Below are positions 36,709 through 44,775 of a stretch of 56,884 nucleotides of DNA, in pieces. Below the pieces are notes generated by a model. The model worked only from the letters and a program-made list of their open reading frames with translations, did not search any database and had not been told where the DNA came from. This DNA comes from Anaerolineales bacterium HSG24 (lineage in GTDB: Bacteria; Chloroflexota; Anaerolineae; 4572-78; J111), in NCBI GenBank assembly GCA_030377895.1, contig JAUCGB010000014.1, positions 1 through 56,884 of the forward strand. Direction: 5' to 3'. A program made the translations under genes and the position numbers. The number at the start of each line of letters is the position of its first letter. Position 1 is the stretch's first letter.

Positions 36709-37394
36709 TTGAACTTCGCAATATCAGCAAAGCGTTTGGCAGTCGCATCGTCCTCCGCAAGATCAGTTTGACGGTCAATGAAGGTGATTTCATTACCCTG
36801 GTGGGGCCGAATGGGGTCGGAAAAACGACGCTCTTACATCTCATTGCCACTTTGAGCAAACCGACTGCCGGAACGATCCTCATCAATGGATATAATCTAG
36901 CCGATTCAGCCAGTCAATTACGACGTTTTATCGGTGTTGTTTCTCACAAAACGTTGTTGTACGATGATTTGACAGCTATACAAAACCTGTCGTTTTATGC
37001 CCAAATGTATGATGTGACCAATTCGTTGGCCCGAATCGAAATGTTACTGAAACAGGTCGGCTTGTGGGGACGACAACATGATTTGGTTCGCACCTACTCT
37101 CGCGGCATGCAACAACGCCTCTCGATTGCTAGAGCCTTGCTCCACAACCCCCCAATTCTAATTCTTGATGAACCAGATACAGGTTTAGACCAACATGCGA
37201 CCCGACAATTGGGCGACCTACTTGCCGAGATGGGTGGCAATTCAGGCGGTAAACGGACAACTTTGATGACCACCCATAACCTCGACTGGGGCATTTCGAT
37301 GGGTAATCGAGCAGTGGTGTTAGCCAAAGGGTGTATCGCTTACGATTCTCAGGGTGACAAGATTTCCATGACTCAGGTGCGGGAGTATTATTAA
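36705..37394 (+). CDS. ccmA: haem-export ABC transporter ATPase CcmA
   Basis: ATPase that releases holo-CcmE from CcmC. Walker A GPNGVGKTTLL (about 34-44), signature YSRGMQQRLSIARAL, Walker B ILILDEPDTGLD and the H-loop TTHN are all intact. The 229-residue size fits CcmA. It overlaps the preceding gene by ATGA and is followed by ccmB after six bases, which decides the assignment against other ABC ATPases. Confidence 0.92.
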   Translation: MIELRNISKAFGSRIVLRKISLTVNEGDFITLVGPNGVGKTTLLHLIATLSKPTAGTILINGYNLADSASQLRRFIGVVSHKTLLYDDLTAIQNLSFYAQMYDVTNSLARIEMLLKQVGLWGRQHDLVRTYSRGMQQRLSIARALLHNPPILILDEPDTGLDQHATRQLGDLLAEMGGNSGGKRTTLMTTHNLDWGISMGNRAVVLAKGCIAYDSQGDKISMTQVREYY

Positions 37395-37400
37395 CTTATC

Positions 37401-38090
37401 GTGAGCCAAAATCTGCGCCGATATATCCGTAAAATCTTTGCCATTGTGGGCAAAGATGTCGCTACAGAAATCCGTACAAAAGAGATGGTGAGCGCAATGT
37501 TTGTCTTTTCGCTTCTCATCATCTTTATTTTTAACTTTACCTTTGACCTACGAGCGGGCAATGTGCAAACGCTCGCCCCCGGCGTATTGTGGGTTGCCAT
37601 CACCTTTGCGGGCATGTTGGGTCTGAGCCGTAGTTTTGTCTTAGAGCATGACAAAGGGGTGTTGGAAGGGTTACTCCTCGCACCTGTTGACCGAAGCACA
37701 ATCTATTTTGGTAAAATGATTGGTAACATCATCTTTATCAGCATGGTGGCGATAGTCGTCCTGCCAGTTTTTATGATTGTGTTCAACCAACCTTTTACTC
37801 ATGTTCCGCGGCTGGGTGGCATTATCGTGTTAGGCGTAATCGGACTGTCGGGCGTGGGGACGCTTTTCTCAGCGATGGCGGTTCATACTCGAGCCAGAGA
37901 GGTACTGTTGCCGATTATGCTGTTTCCGGTTATTATTCCCCTCATCTTGGCCGCCATCCGCTTGACCGCCGCCGTGTTAGATGGTATGCTGTTTGCGGAT
38001 ATGAGCCACTGGCTAACCATATTGGTGGCATTTGATGTTATCTTTATCGCCATATCCTACATGCTATTTGAGTATGTGGTTGAAGAATAA
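37401..38090 (+). CDS. ccmB: haem-export ABC transporter permease CcmB (GTG start)
   Basis: Six-TM permease of the CcmAB transporter. The N-terminal IRKIFAIVGKDVATEIRTKEMVSAMFVFSLL and the LGLSRSFVLEHDKGVLEGLLLAPVDRSTIYFGK segment are family signatures. GTG start at 37401. At 229 residues it is full length. Its stop codon is followed at once by a palindromic element (frame A, core C), so the unit is cut off from ccmC. Confidence 0.92.
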   Translation: MSQNLRRYIRKIFAIVGKDVATEIRTKEMVSAMFVFSLLIIFIFNFTFDLRAGNVQTLAPGVLWVAITFAGMLGLSRSFVLEHDKGVLEGLLLAPVDRSTIYFGKMIGNIIFISMVAIVVLPVFMIVFNQPFTHVPRLGGIIVLGVIGLSGVGTLFSAMAVHTRAREVLLPIMLFPVIIPLILAAIRLTAAVLDGMLFADMSHWLTILVAFDVIFIAISYMLFEYVVEE

Positions 38091-38281
38091 GGCCTGGTTC
38101 ATTTTAGGGTAGCATCTATTGCCATACCTAATTTGGGCTATCAACGTAAGCCGAGACATGTAGCACAGGCTTCAGCCTGTGCCGTACACAGTCTAAAGAC
38201 TGTGCTACGATATTATCTGTCGCACGTTAAGTTAATAGCCCTAATTTGTAAAGATGAATTCCTTCATTTTTGAACCATGCC
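38091..38281 (+). mobile_element. nested palindromic element: outer frame A with core C
   Basis: A 191-bp non-coding element starting on the base after the ccmB stop. The outer ends (CTGGTTCATTTTAGGG left; TTTTTGAACCATGCC right, with CTAATTTGTAAAGATG) match the element at 25152-25424. The core at 38135-38241 runs from GGGCTATCAACGTAA to TTAAGTTAATAGCCC and contains the palindrome CACAGTCTAAAGACTGTG. The same core stands alone, inverted, at 49939-50048. Confidence 0.7.
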
Positions 38282-38305
38282 GACAAGGATAGTAGGAGAA
38301 ATATT

Positions 38306-40171
38306 ATGACAACATGGAAAGAAAAATATAAAAGCAAGATAACCACTCCCAAAGCCGCTGTCAGCAAAATCAGAAGCGGCCAAAGAGTATTCATTGGCTC
38401 CGGAGCAGCCGAGCCGCAACTACTCGTTCAATCCCTTGCTGAGCGAGGGACTGAACTGACTGATACGCAGATCGTTCACATCCTCACACTGGGGATTGCC
38501 CCTTACGCAAGCCCAAAATTAAAGGATGGCTTCCGCCATAATGCCCTTTTTATCGGAACTAATGTTCGGAAGGCCGTTGCAGAAGGACATGCCGATTATA
38601 CGCCCATTTTTCTGTCTGAAATTCCGCGGCTTTTTCGTCATGGCAAATTATTCATTGACGTGGCAATCATTCAGGTGTCACCGCCCGACGAACACGGTTA
38701 TTGCAGTTACGGGGTTAGTGTCGATATTGTCAAAGCGGCAGCAGAGAGTGCTCGTCACGTAGTTGCCGAAATCAATCCCAATATGCCGCGCACACTCGGT
38801 GACAGTTTTATTCACGTCAATTGCATCCACGCGCTTGTCCCTAGCGATGAGCAAATTCTTGAAGCCCCGCAGGGACAGATAGATGATGTAGCCCAACGCA
38901 TTGGACAGCACATCGCTGATCTCATCGAAGATGGCTCAACCCTTCAGTTGGGCATCGGCACTATCCCTGACGCTGTTTTGTCCTGCCTTGGCGAAAAGAA
39001 AGACCTTGGCATTCACACCGAGATGTTTTCAGACGGTGTTATCGAACTCGTTGAGAAGGGCGTTATTAACGGATCACGCAAGGCCATCCACCCCGGCAAA
39101 ATTATTGCCAGTTTTGTCATGGGCAATCGCCGGCTCTACGACTTTATCGATAACAACCCAATGTGTGAGTTTCACCCCACAGAATACACTAACGATCCCT
39201 TTCGTATCTCACAGCATGACCGGATGGTCTCCATCAATTCGGCACTACAAGTTGATTTGACCGGACAAGTTTGTGCTGATTCTTTGGGTACCTACTTTTA
39301 CAGCGGCATCGGGGGGCAAGTCGATTTTATACGTGGCGCGTCACGCTCTCACGAAGGGAAGCCCATTATCGCATTGCCGTCCACTGCTTTGAACGGAGAA
39401 AAGTCTCGCATTGTGGCAACACTTACCCCCGGCGCAGGGGTTGTAACAAGCCGAGGTGATGTTCATTACGTCATCACCGAATTTGGTGTCGCTGAACTAC
39501 ACGCCAAGACCATACGAGAGCGTGCTATGGCCCTAATCCACATCGCGCATCCAAAGTTCCGTGAAAAACTTATGGAAGAAGCCCGTGACCGGCATCTTGT
39601 TTATAGTGATCAAGTAGCAGTTTTTGGCATCGATAATTTGGAACTCCGATCATTTAAAACAGATTTCACCACAAATGATGGTCAGGCTGTTCGTTTTAGG
39701 CCAATACACCCCACGGACGAAGACATGATGCGAGAGCTTTTCTACACCTTTTCTCAAGAAACAGTCTATCGCCGCTTCTTCGCACACATAAAAGATATGC
39801 CACACTACAAATTGAAGAATTTTGTAAACATCGACTATGTAAACAGCATGGCCTTGGTTGGTGTTGTGCGCGAAGATGAACACGAAATGATTGTCGCCGT
39901 TGGTCGCTACACCCTCGATAACTCTACTAAGGCCGCAGAGGTGGCTTTCATTGTCAAGGACGATTGGCAGGATCAGGGGCTGGGCACCTATATGTTTGAG
40001 CAACTGCTTGAAATTGCTCGTAAGCGCGGCATTGTCAAATTCACGGCCGAGGTACTTTTTGATAACACGGCTATGCTCCACATCTTTCATAAATGCGCTC
40101 CCTCCCCCATCAAAAGTCACCTTGAATACGGCACTTACCACCTTTCATTCGGCGTTAAGTATTATCAGTAG
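38306..40171 (+). CDS. acetyl-CoA hydrolase/CoA-transferase fused to a GNAT acetyltransferase domain
   Basis: 621 residues. The first about 430 form the acetyl-CoA hydrolase/CoA-transferase family: RVFIGSGAAEPQLLVQSL, VSPPDEHGYCSYGVSVD, GIGTIPDAVLSCLG and the catalytic TEFGVAEL (Glu about 392), then REKLMEEARDRHLV. From about 450 a GNAT fold follows: VRFRPIHPTDEDMMRELF, AEVAFIVKDDWQDQGLGTYMF (the QxxGxG acetyl-CoA loop) and AEVLFDNTAMLHIFHK. Such fusions exist; the GNAT part could acetylate a protein or a small molecule. AGGAG before ATG 38306 sets the start; the TTG at 38270 lies in the repeat. It separates ccmB from ccmC and has no visible link to cytochromes. Confidence 0.9.
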   Translation: MTTWKEKYKSKITTPKAAVSKIRSGQRVFIGSGAAEPQLLVQSLAERGTELTDTQIVHILTLGIAPYASPKLKDGFRHNALFIGTNVRKAVAEGHADYTPIFLSEIPRLFRHGKLFIDVAIIQVSPPDEHGYCSYGVSVDIVKAAAESARHVVAEINPNMPRTLGDSFIHVNCIHALVPSDEQILEAPQGQIDDVAQRIGQHIADLIEDGSTLQLGIGTIPDAVLSCLGEKKDLGIHTEMFSDGVIELVEKGVINGSRKAIHPGKIIASFVMGNRRLYDFIDNNPMCEFHPTEYTNDPFRISQHDRMVSINSALQVDLTGQVCADSLGTYFYSGIGGQVDFIRGASRSHEGKPIIALPSTALNGEKSRIVATLTPGAGVVTSRGDVHYVITEFGVAELHAKTIRERAMALIHIAHPKFREKLMEEARDRHLVYSDQVAVFGIDNLELRSFKTDFTTNDGQAVRFRPIHPTDEDMMRELFYTFSQETVYRRFFAHIKDMPHYKLKNFVNIDYVNSMALVGVVREDEHEMIVAVGRYTLDNSTKAAEVAFIVKDDWQDQGLGTYMFEQLLEIARKRGIVKFTAEVLFDNTAMLHIFHKCAPSPIKSHLEYGTYHLSFGVKYYQ

Positions 40172-40211
40172 TGGTACAGAACACGCCATTCAAAAATGAA
40201 TGAGGAATATC

Positions 40212-40970
40212 ATGACAACAAAAATATTATCGTCTCAACAAACGAAAACAGAAGTTAATGGCATAAGTTTTAGCGCCGTGTTCACTATATTCACCGGTTT
40301 TATCATGCTCACCGCGTTGTACTTGGCCTTGATCTGGGCTCCCGATGCGGTGAACTTGCTCACACCCACGGAACGATACGCCCAACGTATCTTCTATTTT
40401 CATGTTCCAGCGGCCTGGGTTGGCTTTTTGGCCTTTCTCGCATCCGCCCTGTTTTCGGTGATTTATCTTATCAAACGCCAACAAAAATGGGATGCAATGG
40501 CTCTCTCCTCGGTTGAGGTGGGATTGGCCTTTTTTACAATGGTCATGCTAAGTGGGCCAATCTGGGCCAAACCAACTTGGAACGTTTGGTGGACATGGGA
40601 TCCACGCTTGACCATCTCGACTATCTGCTGGTTGTTGTATATCGGCTACATTATGTTACGAGGCGCGATCGACAACCCAGAGCGAGAGGCTCGGTTTGCC
40701 GCAGTCTTTGCCATCGTCTCCTCCTTCTCCATCCCCCTCAACTGGCTGGCGATTCGTTGGTGGCGAACCATCCATCCGGCGATAGTTGCGGCAGGTAGCA
40801 ATGATGGTAGTGAGGGTGGTTTTGGCATGTCGCCTGATATTCGTAACACTTTGATATTTTGTGTGGTCGCCTTTACAATCTTTTATATCAACTTGATGTA
40901 TCACCGAGTCAAACTTGAGTTGATGAAACGCCGAGTTGAATTGTTGAAACAGGATATCTTGTATCAGTAA
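40212..40970 (+). CDS. ccmC: haem-handling membrane protein CcmC
   Basis: CcmC presents haem to CcmE. Six TM segments; the WWD-type segment reads NVWWTWDPRLT (about 124-134), and the flanking haem-ligand histidines are in YFHVP (His64) and RTIHP (His188). 252 residues. GAGGA lies five bases before ATG 40212; a frame from 40200 adds only four residues. ccmD and ccdA follow, so this is a second ccm transcription unit. Confidence 0.93.
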   Translation: MTTKILSSQQTKTEVNGISFSAVFTIFTGFIMLTALYLALIWAPDAVNLLTPTERYAQRIFYFHVPAAWVGFLAFLASALFSVIYLIKRQQKWDAMALSSVEVGLAFFTMVMLSGPIWAKPTWNVWWTWDPRLTISTICWLLYIGYIMLRGAIDNPEREARFAAVFAIVSSFSIPLNWLAIRWWRTIHPAIVAAGSNDGSEGGFGMSPDIRNTLIFCVVAFTIFYINLMYHRVKLELMKRRVELLKQDILYQ

Positions 40971-41015
40971 AACATGCGGTTTGTTCCCAAATCATAACAA
41001 AACGAGGTTTACACA

Positions 41016-41165
41016 ATGAATGAAATGATATATCTATTCGCAGGTTATGCCGTAATTTGGTTAGCCGCGTTTGTCTTTATTTTTAGCATGGTCAGTCGTC
41101 AGCAGAGCCTACAAAAAGATGTTGAAATGTTGGAGCAGTTGACCCAACAGAAACAAGACGTATAA
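41016..41165 (+). CDS. ccmD: small membrane protein CcmD
   Basis: 49 residues: short N-terminus, one TM (YLFAGYAVIWLAAFVFIFSM), then a basic turn and a helix (SRQQSLQKDVEMLEQLTQQ). This is the CcmD layout; CcmD holds CcmE in the CcmABC complex. GAGG precedes the ATG. It sits directly after ccmC as expected. It is easily missed because of its size. Confidence 0.85.
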   Translation: MNEMIYLFAGYAVIWLAAFVFIFSMVSRQQSLQKDVEMLEQLTQQKQDV

Positions 41166-41175
41166 GGAGATTTTT

Positions 41176-41898
41176 ATGGAGATAACTTTTTTTGCCGCTT
41201 TTTTGGCGGGACTACTCTCTTTTGTCTCGCCATGCGTACTGCCGTTGATACCTGTTTATATGGGCTATCTCACTGGCTCCACGATTACTGGTGACGAGCC
41301 ACCGCCCCGCCAATTTGTTTTTGCTCATGCCCTTATGTTTGTGTCTGGTTTTACCTTTATCTTCGTCACCTTTGGGGCCTTGATTGGCTTTTTAGGGACT
41401 ACGCTTTATACCCTCACCGAAGGTTTAGTCTGGATTGGTGGGTTACTGTTGATAGTATTTGGCCTTCATTTGATAGGCATTATCACCATCCCATTTTTCA
41501 ACGTCCAGAAAAAACTTGAGTATGGACATGGACAAACGCCCGGTTATCTGCGGAGCATGATGGTTGGCATGACCTTTGCCGCTGGATGGACTCCTTGTAC
41601 TGGCCCATTGCTGGGGGCTATTACGATGTTGGCATGGGATGGGCAAAATGTGGGATTGGCGGCTTCTTATCTCTTTGTCTACTCTTTAGGGTTAGCCATT
41701 CCGTTTTTGGTCACGGCCTGGATGTTATCTGCCGCCACCAACCGCTTACGGATGTTAAATCGTTATATGGGTATGATTGAGCGATTCAGCGGGGCGTTTA
41801 TCATCCTCATTGGCATATTGCTGATTACAGGGCAGTTTGCTATTCTTAACAACCTGGCCAATCAATTTGTCCCTGAGTGGTTAACCAAGTATAGTTAG
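41176..41898 (+). CDS. ccdA: cytochrome c biogenesis thiol transporter CcdA
   Basis: CcdA moves reducing equivalents from cytosolic thioredoxin to periplasmic CcmG/CcmH. 240 residues, six TM segments; the redox cysteines are in SFVSPCVLPLIP (Cys20) and AGWTPCTGP (Cys141). An AAGGAG site sits just after ccmD. Its presence completes the reductant route for the ccm system here. Confidence 0.93.
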   Translation: MEITFFAAFLAGLLSFVSPCVLPLIPVYMGYLTGSTITGDEPPPRQFVFAHALMFVSGFTFIFVTFGALIGFLGTTLYTLTEGLVWIGGLLLIVFGLHLIGIITIPFFNVQKKLEYGHGQTPGYLRSMMVGMTFAAGWTPCTGPLLGAITMLAWDGQNVGLAASYLFVYSLGLAIPFLVTAWMLSAATNRLRMLNRYMGMIERFSGAFIILIGILLITGQFAILNNLANQFVPEWLTKYS

Positions 41899-41956
41899 GC
41901 CAAATGCTATCAACCAATTTTTGCCAATTTGCCAATATTGAACAAAGGGAACTATT

Positions 41957-42199
41957 ATGCAAACGGTGATATTTTATACCAAACTGGGTTGTTCTAATTG
42001 TGACAAAGCGTATCGACTTTTGATGGATTTAGCCTACGATAGGCCCCTCAAAATCGACATAGTTGATGTGACTCATGCTCATAACCATGAGTTAAAACCA
42101 AAGTATGAAAACCGTATCCCTGTAATTAGCATCCTCCAGGCCGAGACGGAATTACAATGGCCTTTTAGTGCCGCTGAGGTCAGCGATTATCTGGGATGA
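41957..42199 (+). CDS. glutaredoxin-like protein (DUF836 family)
   Basis: 80 residues with a thioredoxin-like fold: VIFYTKLGCSNCDKA holds Cys12 and Cys15, and RIPVISI carries the cis-Pro; the end WPFSAAEVSDYLG is typical of the family. It follows ccdA by 58 bases and could feed electrons to it, but that is inference. An AAAGGGA site precedes the ATG. Confidence 0.85.
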   Translation: MQTVIFYTKLGCSNCDKAYRLLMDLAYDRPLKIDIVDVTHAHNHELKPKYENRIPVISILQAETELQWPFSAAEVSDYLG

Positions 42200-42281
42200 G
42201 CCAATTTTTGAATAAGGCGGCAAGACTTCGGCGTGAACGCTCAGGGGACGTTGGGGGATTTATTTTTGGAATTGCCTAAGC

Positions 42282-42319
42282 AAAGAGGCTCGATTCAGAT
42301 ATCTGAATCGAGCCTCTTT
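42282..42319. terminator. perfect 38-bp palindrome between convergent genes
   Basis: AAAGAGGCTCGATTCAGAT followed at once by its exact reverse complement, no unpaired loop. It lies between the glutaredoxin-like gene (+) and the PLP-enzyme gene (-), so a bidirectional terminator is the simplest reading, though there is no T-run beyond the stem. Confidence 0.6.
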
Positions 42320-42394
42320 GTCGTTAACCTATCGGCTGAATAAAACAGTTCCTTTTCAAGGCACTCATTCGCGTCAAACTAGATTGGCGGTCTC

Positions 42395-43585
42395 CTATCC
42401 CAATGCTTGGGCCAAATCATCACATAGATCATGTGGATCCTCGATGCCAATTGAGGTGCGGAAAATACCATCTCCGGCGAACTGTCGATAACGGGCCAGT
42501 CCCGCTGGACTGAGGCGGAAGGTTGAGCGTTGCATATTCTCGGTGGAGAGATAGAATATCAAACTGCGATGATGTCCCAGCGAGACAGCATAATGGAACA
42601 CCTTCAATTGTTTTGAGAGTTGTTGCGCCATAGCTGGGCCATCCTCAACTTGGAAAGTCAGCATACCAGAAAAATTTGCCATTTGGTGCTGGGCTAACTC
42701 ATGTTGGGGATGGGAAGGCAGGCCGGGATACATGACCCGCGTCACTTTGGGATGCTCCTCCAAAAACTGAGCCACATTTAATGCCCCGATTTCATGGGCA
42801 CGCATCCGCAGGGGTAGAGTGACTGCACCTCGCATAATCAGCCACGAGTTAAAGGGGCTAATGGTGCCACCCATGTGGATGCTGACCGTCTGCCGCAAGC
42901 CGTTAATCTGCTCGGCCCGACCAATCACCACCCCACCAAGCGCGTCCCCATGCCCACCAATATATTTGGTCAGCGAGTGGATGGCATAGTCGGCCCCTAA
43001 ATCTAGGGGACGGGTGGCAATCGGAGTCGCAAAGGTGGAATCCACAGCCACTTCGGCCCCGACGGCATGGGCTAACTTGGTCACTGCTTTGATGTCGGTC
43101 AAACGCATAATTGGGTTAGCTGGACTCTCAACGTAAACCAACTTGGTGTTGGCCCGAATCGCCTCAGCCACCGAGTCTAAGTTCGACATGTTGACAAAGC
43201 TGACCTCAACCCCAAAGTTGGGTAAGGTCTCGTGGACAAACTCCACATTTCCCGCATAAGCCACATCGCTCATCACCAGATGATCACCCGGTTTGAGCAG
43301 GTATAAAAACAGATTGGTGATGGCGGCCATGCCTGTGGCAAAGGCCAACGCCGCCTCCCCATTTTCCAGAACGGCCAACTTTTTCTCCAATTGTTTGGTA
43401 GTCGGGTTGGCCCAACGGGTATAAATGTAGGGTATGTCGGGAGTTAAATCATTAGCCGAAAAAACCGCGTCAGCCTCGGTCACATAAGTGCTAGACATGA
43501 CCAGATTGGGGGACGATGCCCCGGTGGTCGGGTCGGGCGATTCTCCGGCGTGGACAGCTTGGGTTTGAATATTGTATTGTTTCAT
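42395..43585 (-). CDS. trans-sulfuration PLP enzyme (cystathionine gamma-synthase / methionine gamma-lyase family)
   Basis: 396 residues of the Cys/Met metabolism PLP family. Seen: IQTQAVHAGESPDPTTGASSPN, YTRWANPTTKQLEKKLAVLE, ATGMAAI, YVESPANPIMRLTDI, VDSTFATP and the PLP-lysine motif SLTKYIGGHGD. Whether it makes cystathionine or cleaves methionine or cystathionine cannot be told from motifs alone. ATG 43585 has an AGAGGA site; the TTG two codons earlier is not needed. The gene stands alone. Confidence 0.9.
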   Translation of the reverse strand: MKQYNIQTQAVHAGESPDPTTGASSPNLVMSSTYVTEADAVFSANDLTPDIPYIYTRWANPTTKQLEKKLAVLENGEAALAFATGMAAITNLFLYLLKPGDHLVMSDVAYAGNVEFVHETLPNFGVEVSFVNMSNLDSVAEAIRANTKLVYVESPANPIMRLTDIKAVTKLAHAVGAEVAVDSTFATPIATRPLDLGADYAIHSLTKYIGGHGDALGGVVIGRAEQINGLRQTVSIHMGGTISPFNSWLIMRGAVTLPLRMRAHEIGALNVAQFLEEHPKVTRVMYPGLPSHPQHELAQHQMANFSGMLTFQVEDGPAMAQQLSKQLKVFHYAVSLGHHRSLIFYLSTENMQRSTFRLSPAGLARYRQFAGDGIFRTSIGIEDPHDLCDDLAQALG

Positions 43586-43666
43586 GGTCAATTCCTCTTG
43601 CTAAATTTAAGAATTTAAGAGGAAAGTCTACCATTTATATGTTGATTTTACAACCGTACCTACTGG

Positions 43667-44467
43667 CTATTTATCAGCAAAACGATGTACGGGCAGAGTC
43701 TTGGCCCACAGCGGAAAATGATCAATCACAGATGTACCTTGTGACACCCCCGCCTCGACTACTGAGACCCCTTTAGCAAAAATATGGTCAAAAGTAAAGT
43801 TCACATCCCAAAATTTATGGGTATGCCCTGCTTCAGCCGAAATTCGGTCTAGGCCGACCTGTCGAAACAATCTGTCTAAATTAATTACATCACTTGAGGT
43901 TAAACTATTAAAGTCACCCCCTACAATGACCTGTTCACAGCTGGAGTTAATATCGCGCAACAGAGTCTGAATTTGAGTAGCCTGCTGGGCACGGCTCAAA
44001 AACGAGGTGTCCATGTGGACACTATAAACCAGCAGGTTGTCTCCCCCAATAGAAATCATGGCTTTGGTCGCGCCGCGTATCTCGTCGTTTAACGGGTTTC
44101 TGTAAGGTAATAGCAACTTTTTGCTCTTAGCAAACGGCCATTTAGTAATAATCGCATTACCTAAGTTTTCTTGTTGATGACTATGCCTAGAAATAGGAAA
44201 ATAAATGTAGTTATAGGCCAACCGTTTGGCAATTTGGTCGACTCGAGCCTCATCAATATCCTGGAGTAACACAATATCAACCGAGCCTTGGCTGATTTTG
44301 AGGCGATTTAACTCGGCAATAATCGCTTCAGCCGGAATCGATAATTTGATATTCCAAGTCATAATAGTGGTCAAACCATCAAAATCGGTTGGTGTATTGG
44401 CATAATGAGATTCAAACCGAGGTTTGTTTGGATCACGATAGTTCTGGGTTGCAATTGCTGAATACAT
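43667..44467 (-). CDS. endonuclease/exonuclease/phosphatase (EEP) family protein
   Basis: 266 residues. EEP-fold motifs in order: MTWNIK, VLLQDIDEA (Glu is replaced by Asp at the metal position), YSVHMDT, VIVGGDFNSL and the C-terminal FDHIFAKG/VIDHFPLWA catalytic Asp-His. Substrates range from nucleic acids to phospholipids and inositol phosphates, so none is assigned. ATG 44467 is preceded by AGGAG; an upstream in-frame ATG would add 14 unsupported residues. No signal peptide is seen. Confidence 0.82.
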   Translation of the reverse strand: MYSAIATQNYRDPNKPRFESHYANTPTDFDGLTTIMTWNIKLSIPAEAIIAELNRLKISQGSVDIVLLQDIDEARVDQIAKRLAYNYIYFPISRHSHQQENLGNAIITKWPFAKSKKLLLPYRNPLNDEIRGATKAMISIGGDNLLVYSVHMDTSFLSRAQQATQIQTLLRDINSSCEQVIVGGDFNSLTSSDVINLDRLFRQVGLDRISAEAGHTHKFWDVNFTFDHIFAKGVSVVEAGVSQGTSVIDHFPLWAKTLPVHRFADK

Positions 44468-44641
44468 CGACAGGTCTCCTGTGCATGTTCTAGTATATAA
44501 AAAATTCATAGTAGTTTAGCCATAAAGGTGATAAATCCGCTACTATAAACGCTAAGTTGACACTTATGTTGTTATTACCATGGAATCTATCCGTACTTGA
44601 TAATTAGCGCAAATTTTCACCTCAACCGTTAACTTGCCTGA

Positions 44642-44670
44642 TTGCCCAGCCTCAAAACTATGGCTATAAT
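44642..44670 (+). promoter_or_regulatory. probable promoter of the GGDEF-EAL gene
   Basis: TTGCCC (44642-44647) and TATAAT (44665-44670) with a 17-base spacer. It predicts a start near 44677 and a leader of about 100 bases that contains a fragment of the CCTGAGCxTGTCGAAGG repeat. Confidence 0.55.
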
Positions 44671-44775
44671 GGGAGCGGCCTGTTATCGTATCCTGAGCCT
44701 GTCGAAGGGTGCGGATTCAACGCCCTTGTACGGGAGATAAGTGATTAAGATTTCTTTCAAAATGGGAAAAACAGC

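Noticed and set aside
42200..42245. Full frame E/core G element after the glutaredoxin-like gene
   Set aside because: Only a fragment (AAGACTTCGGCGTGAACGCTCAGG) resembles core G; no outer frame or paired arm is present.
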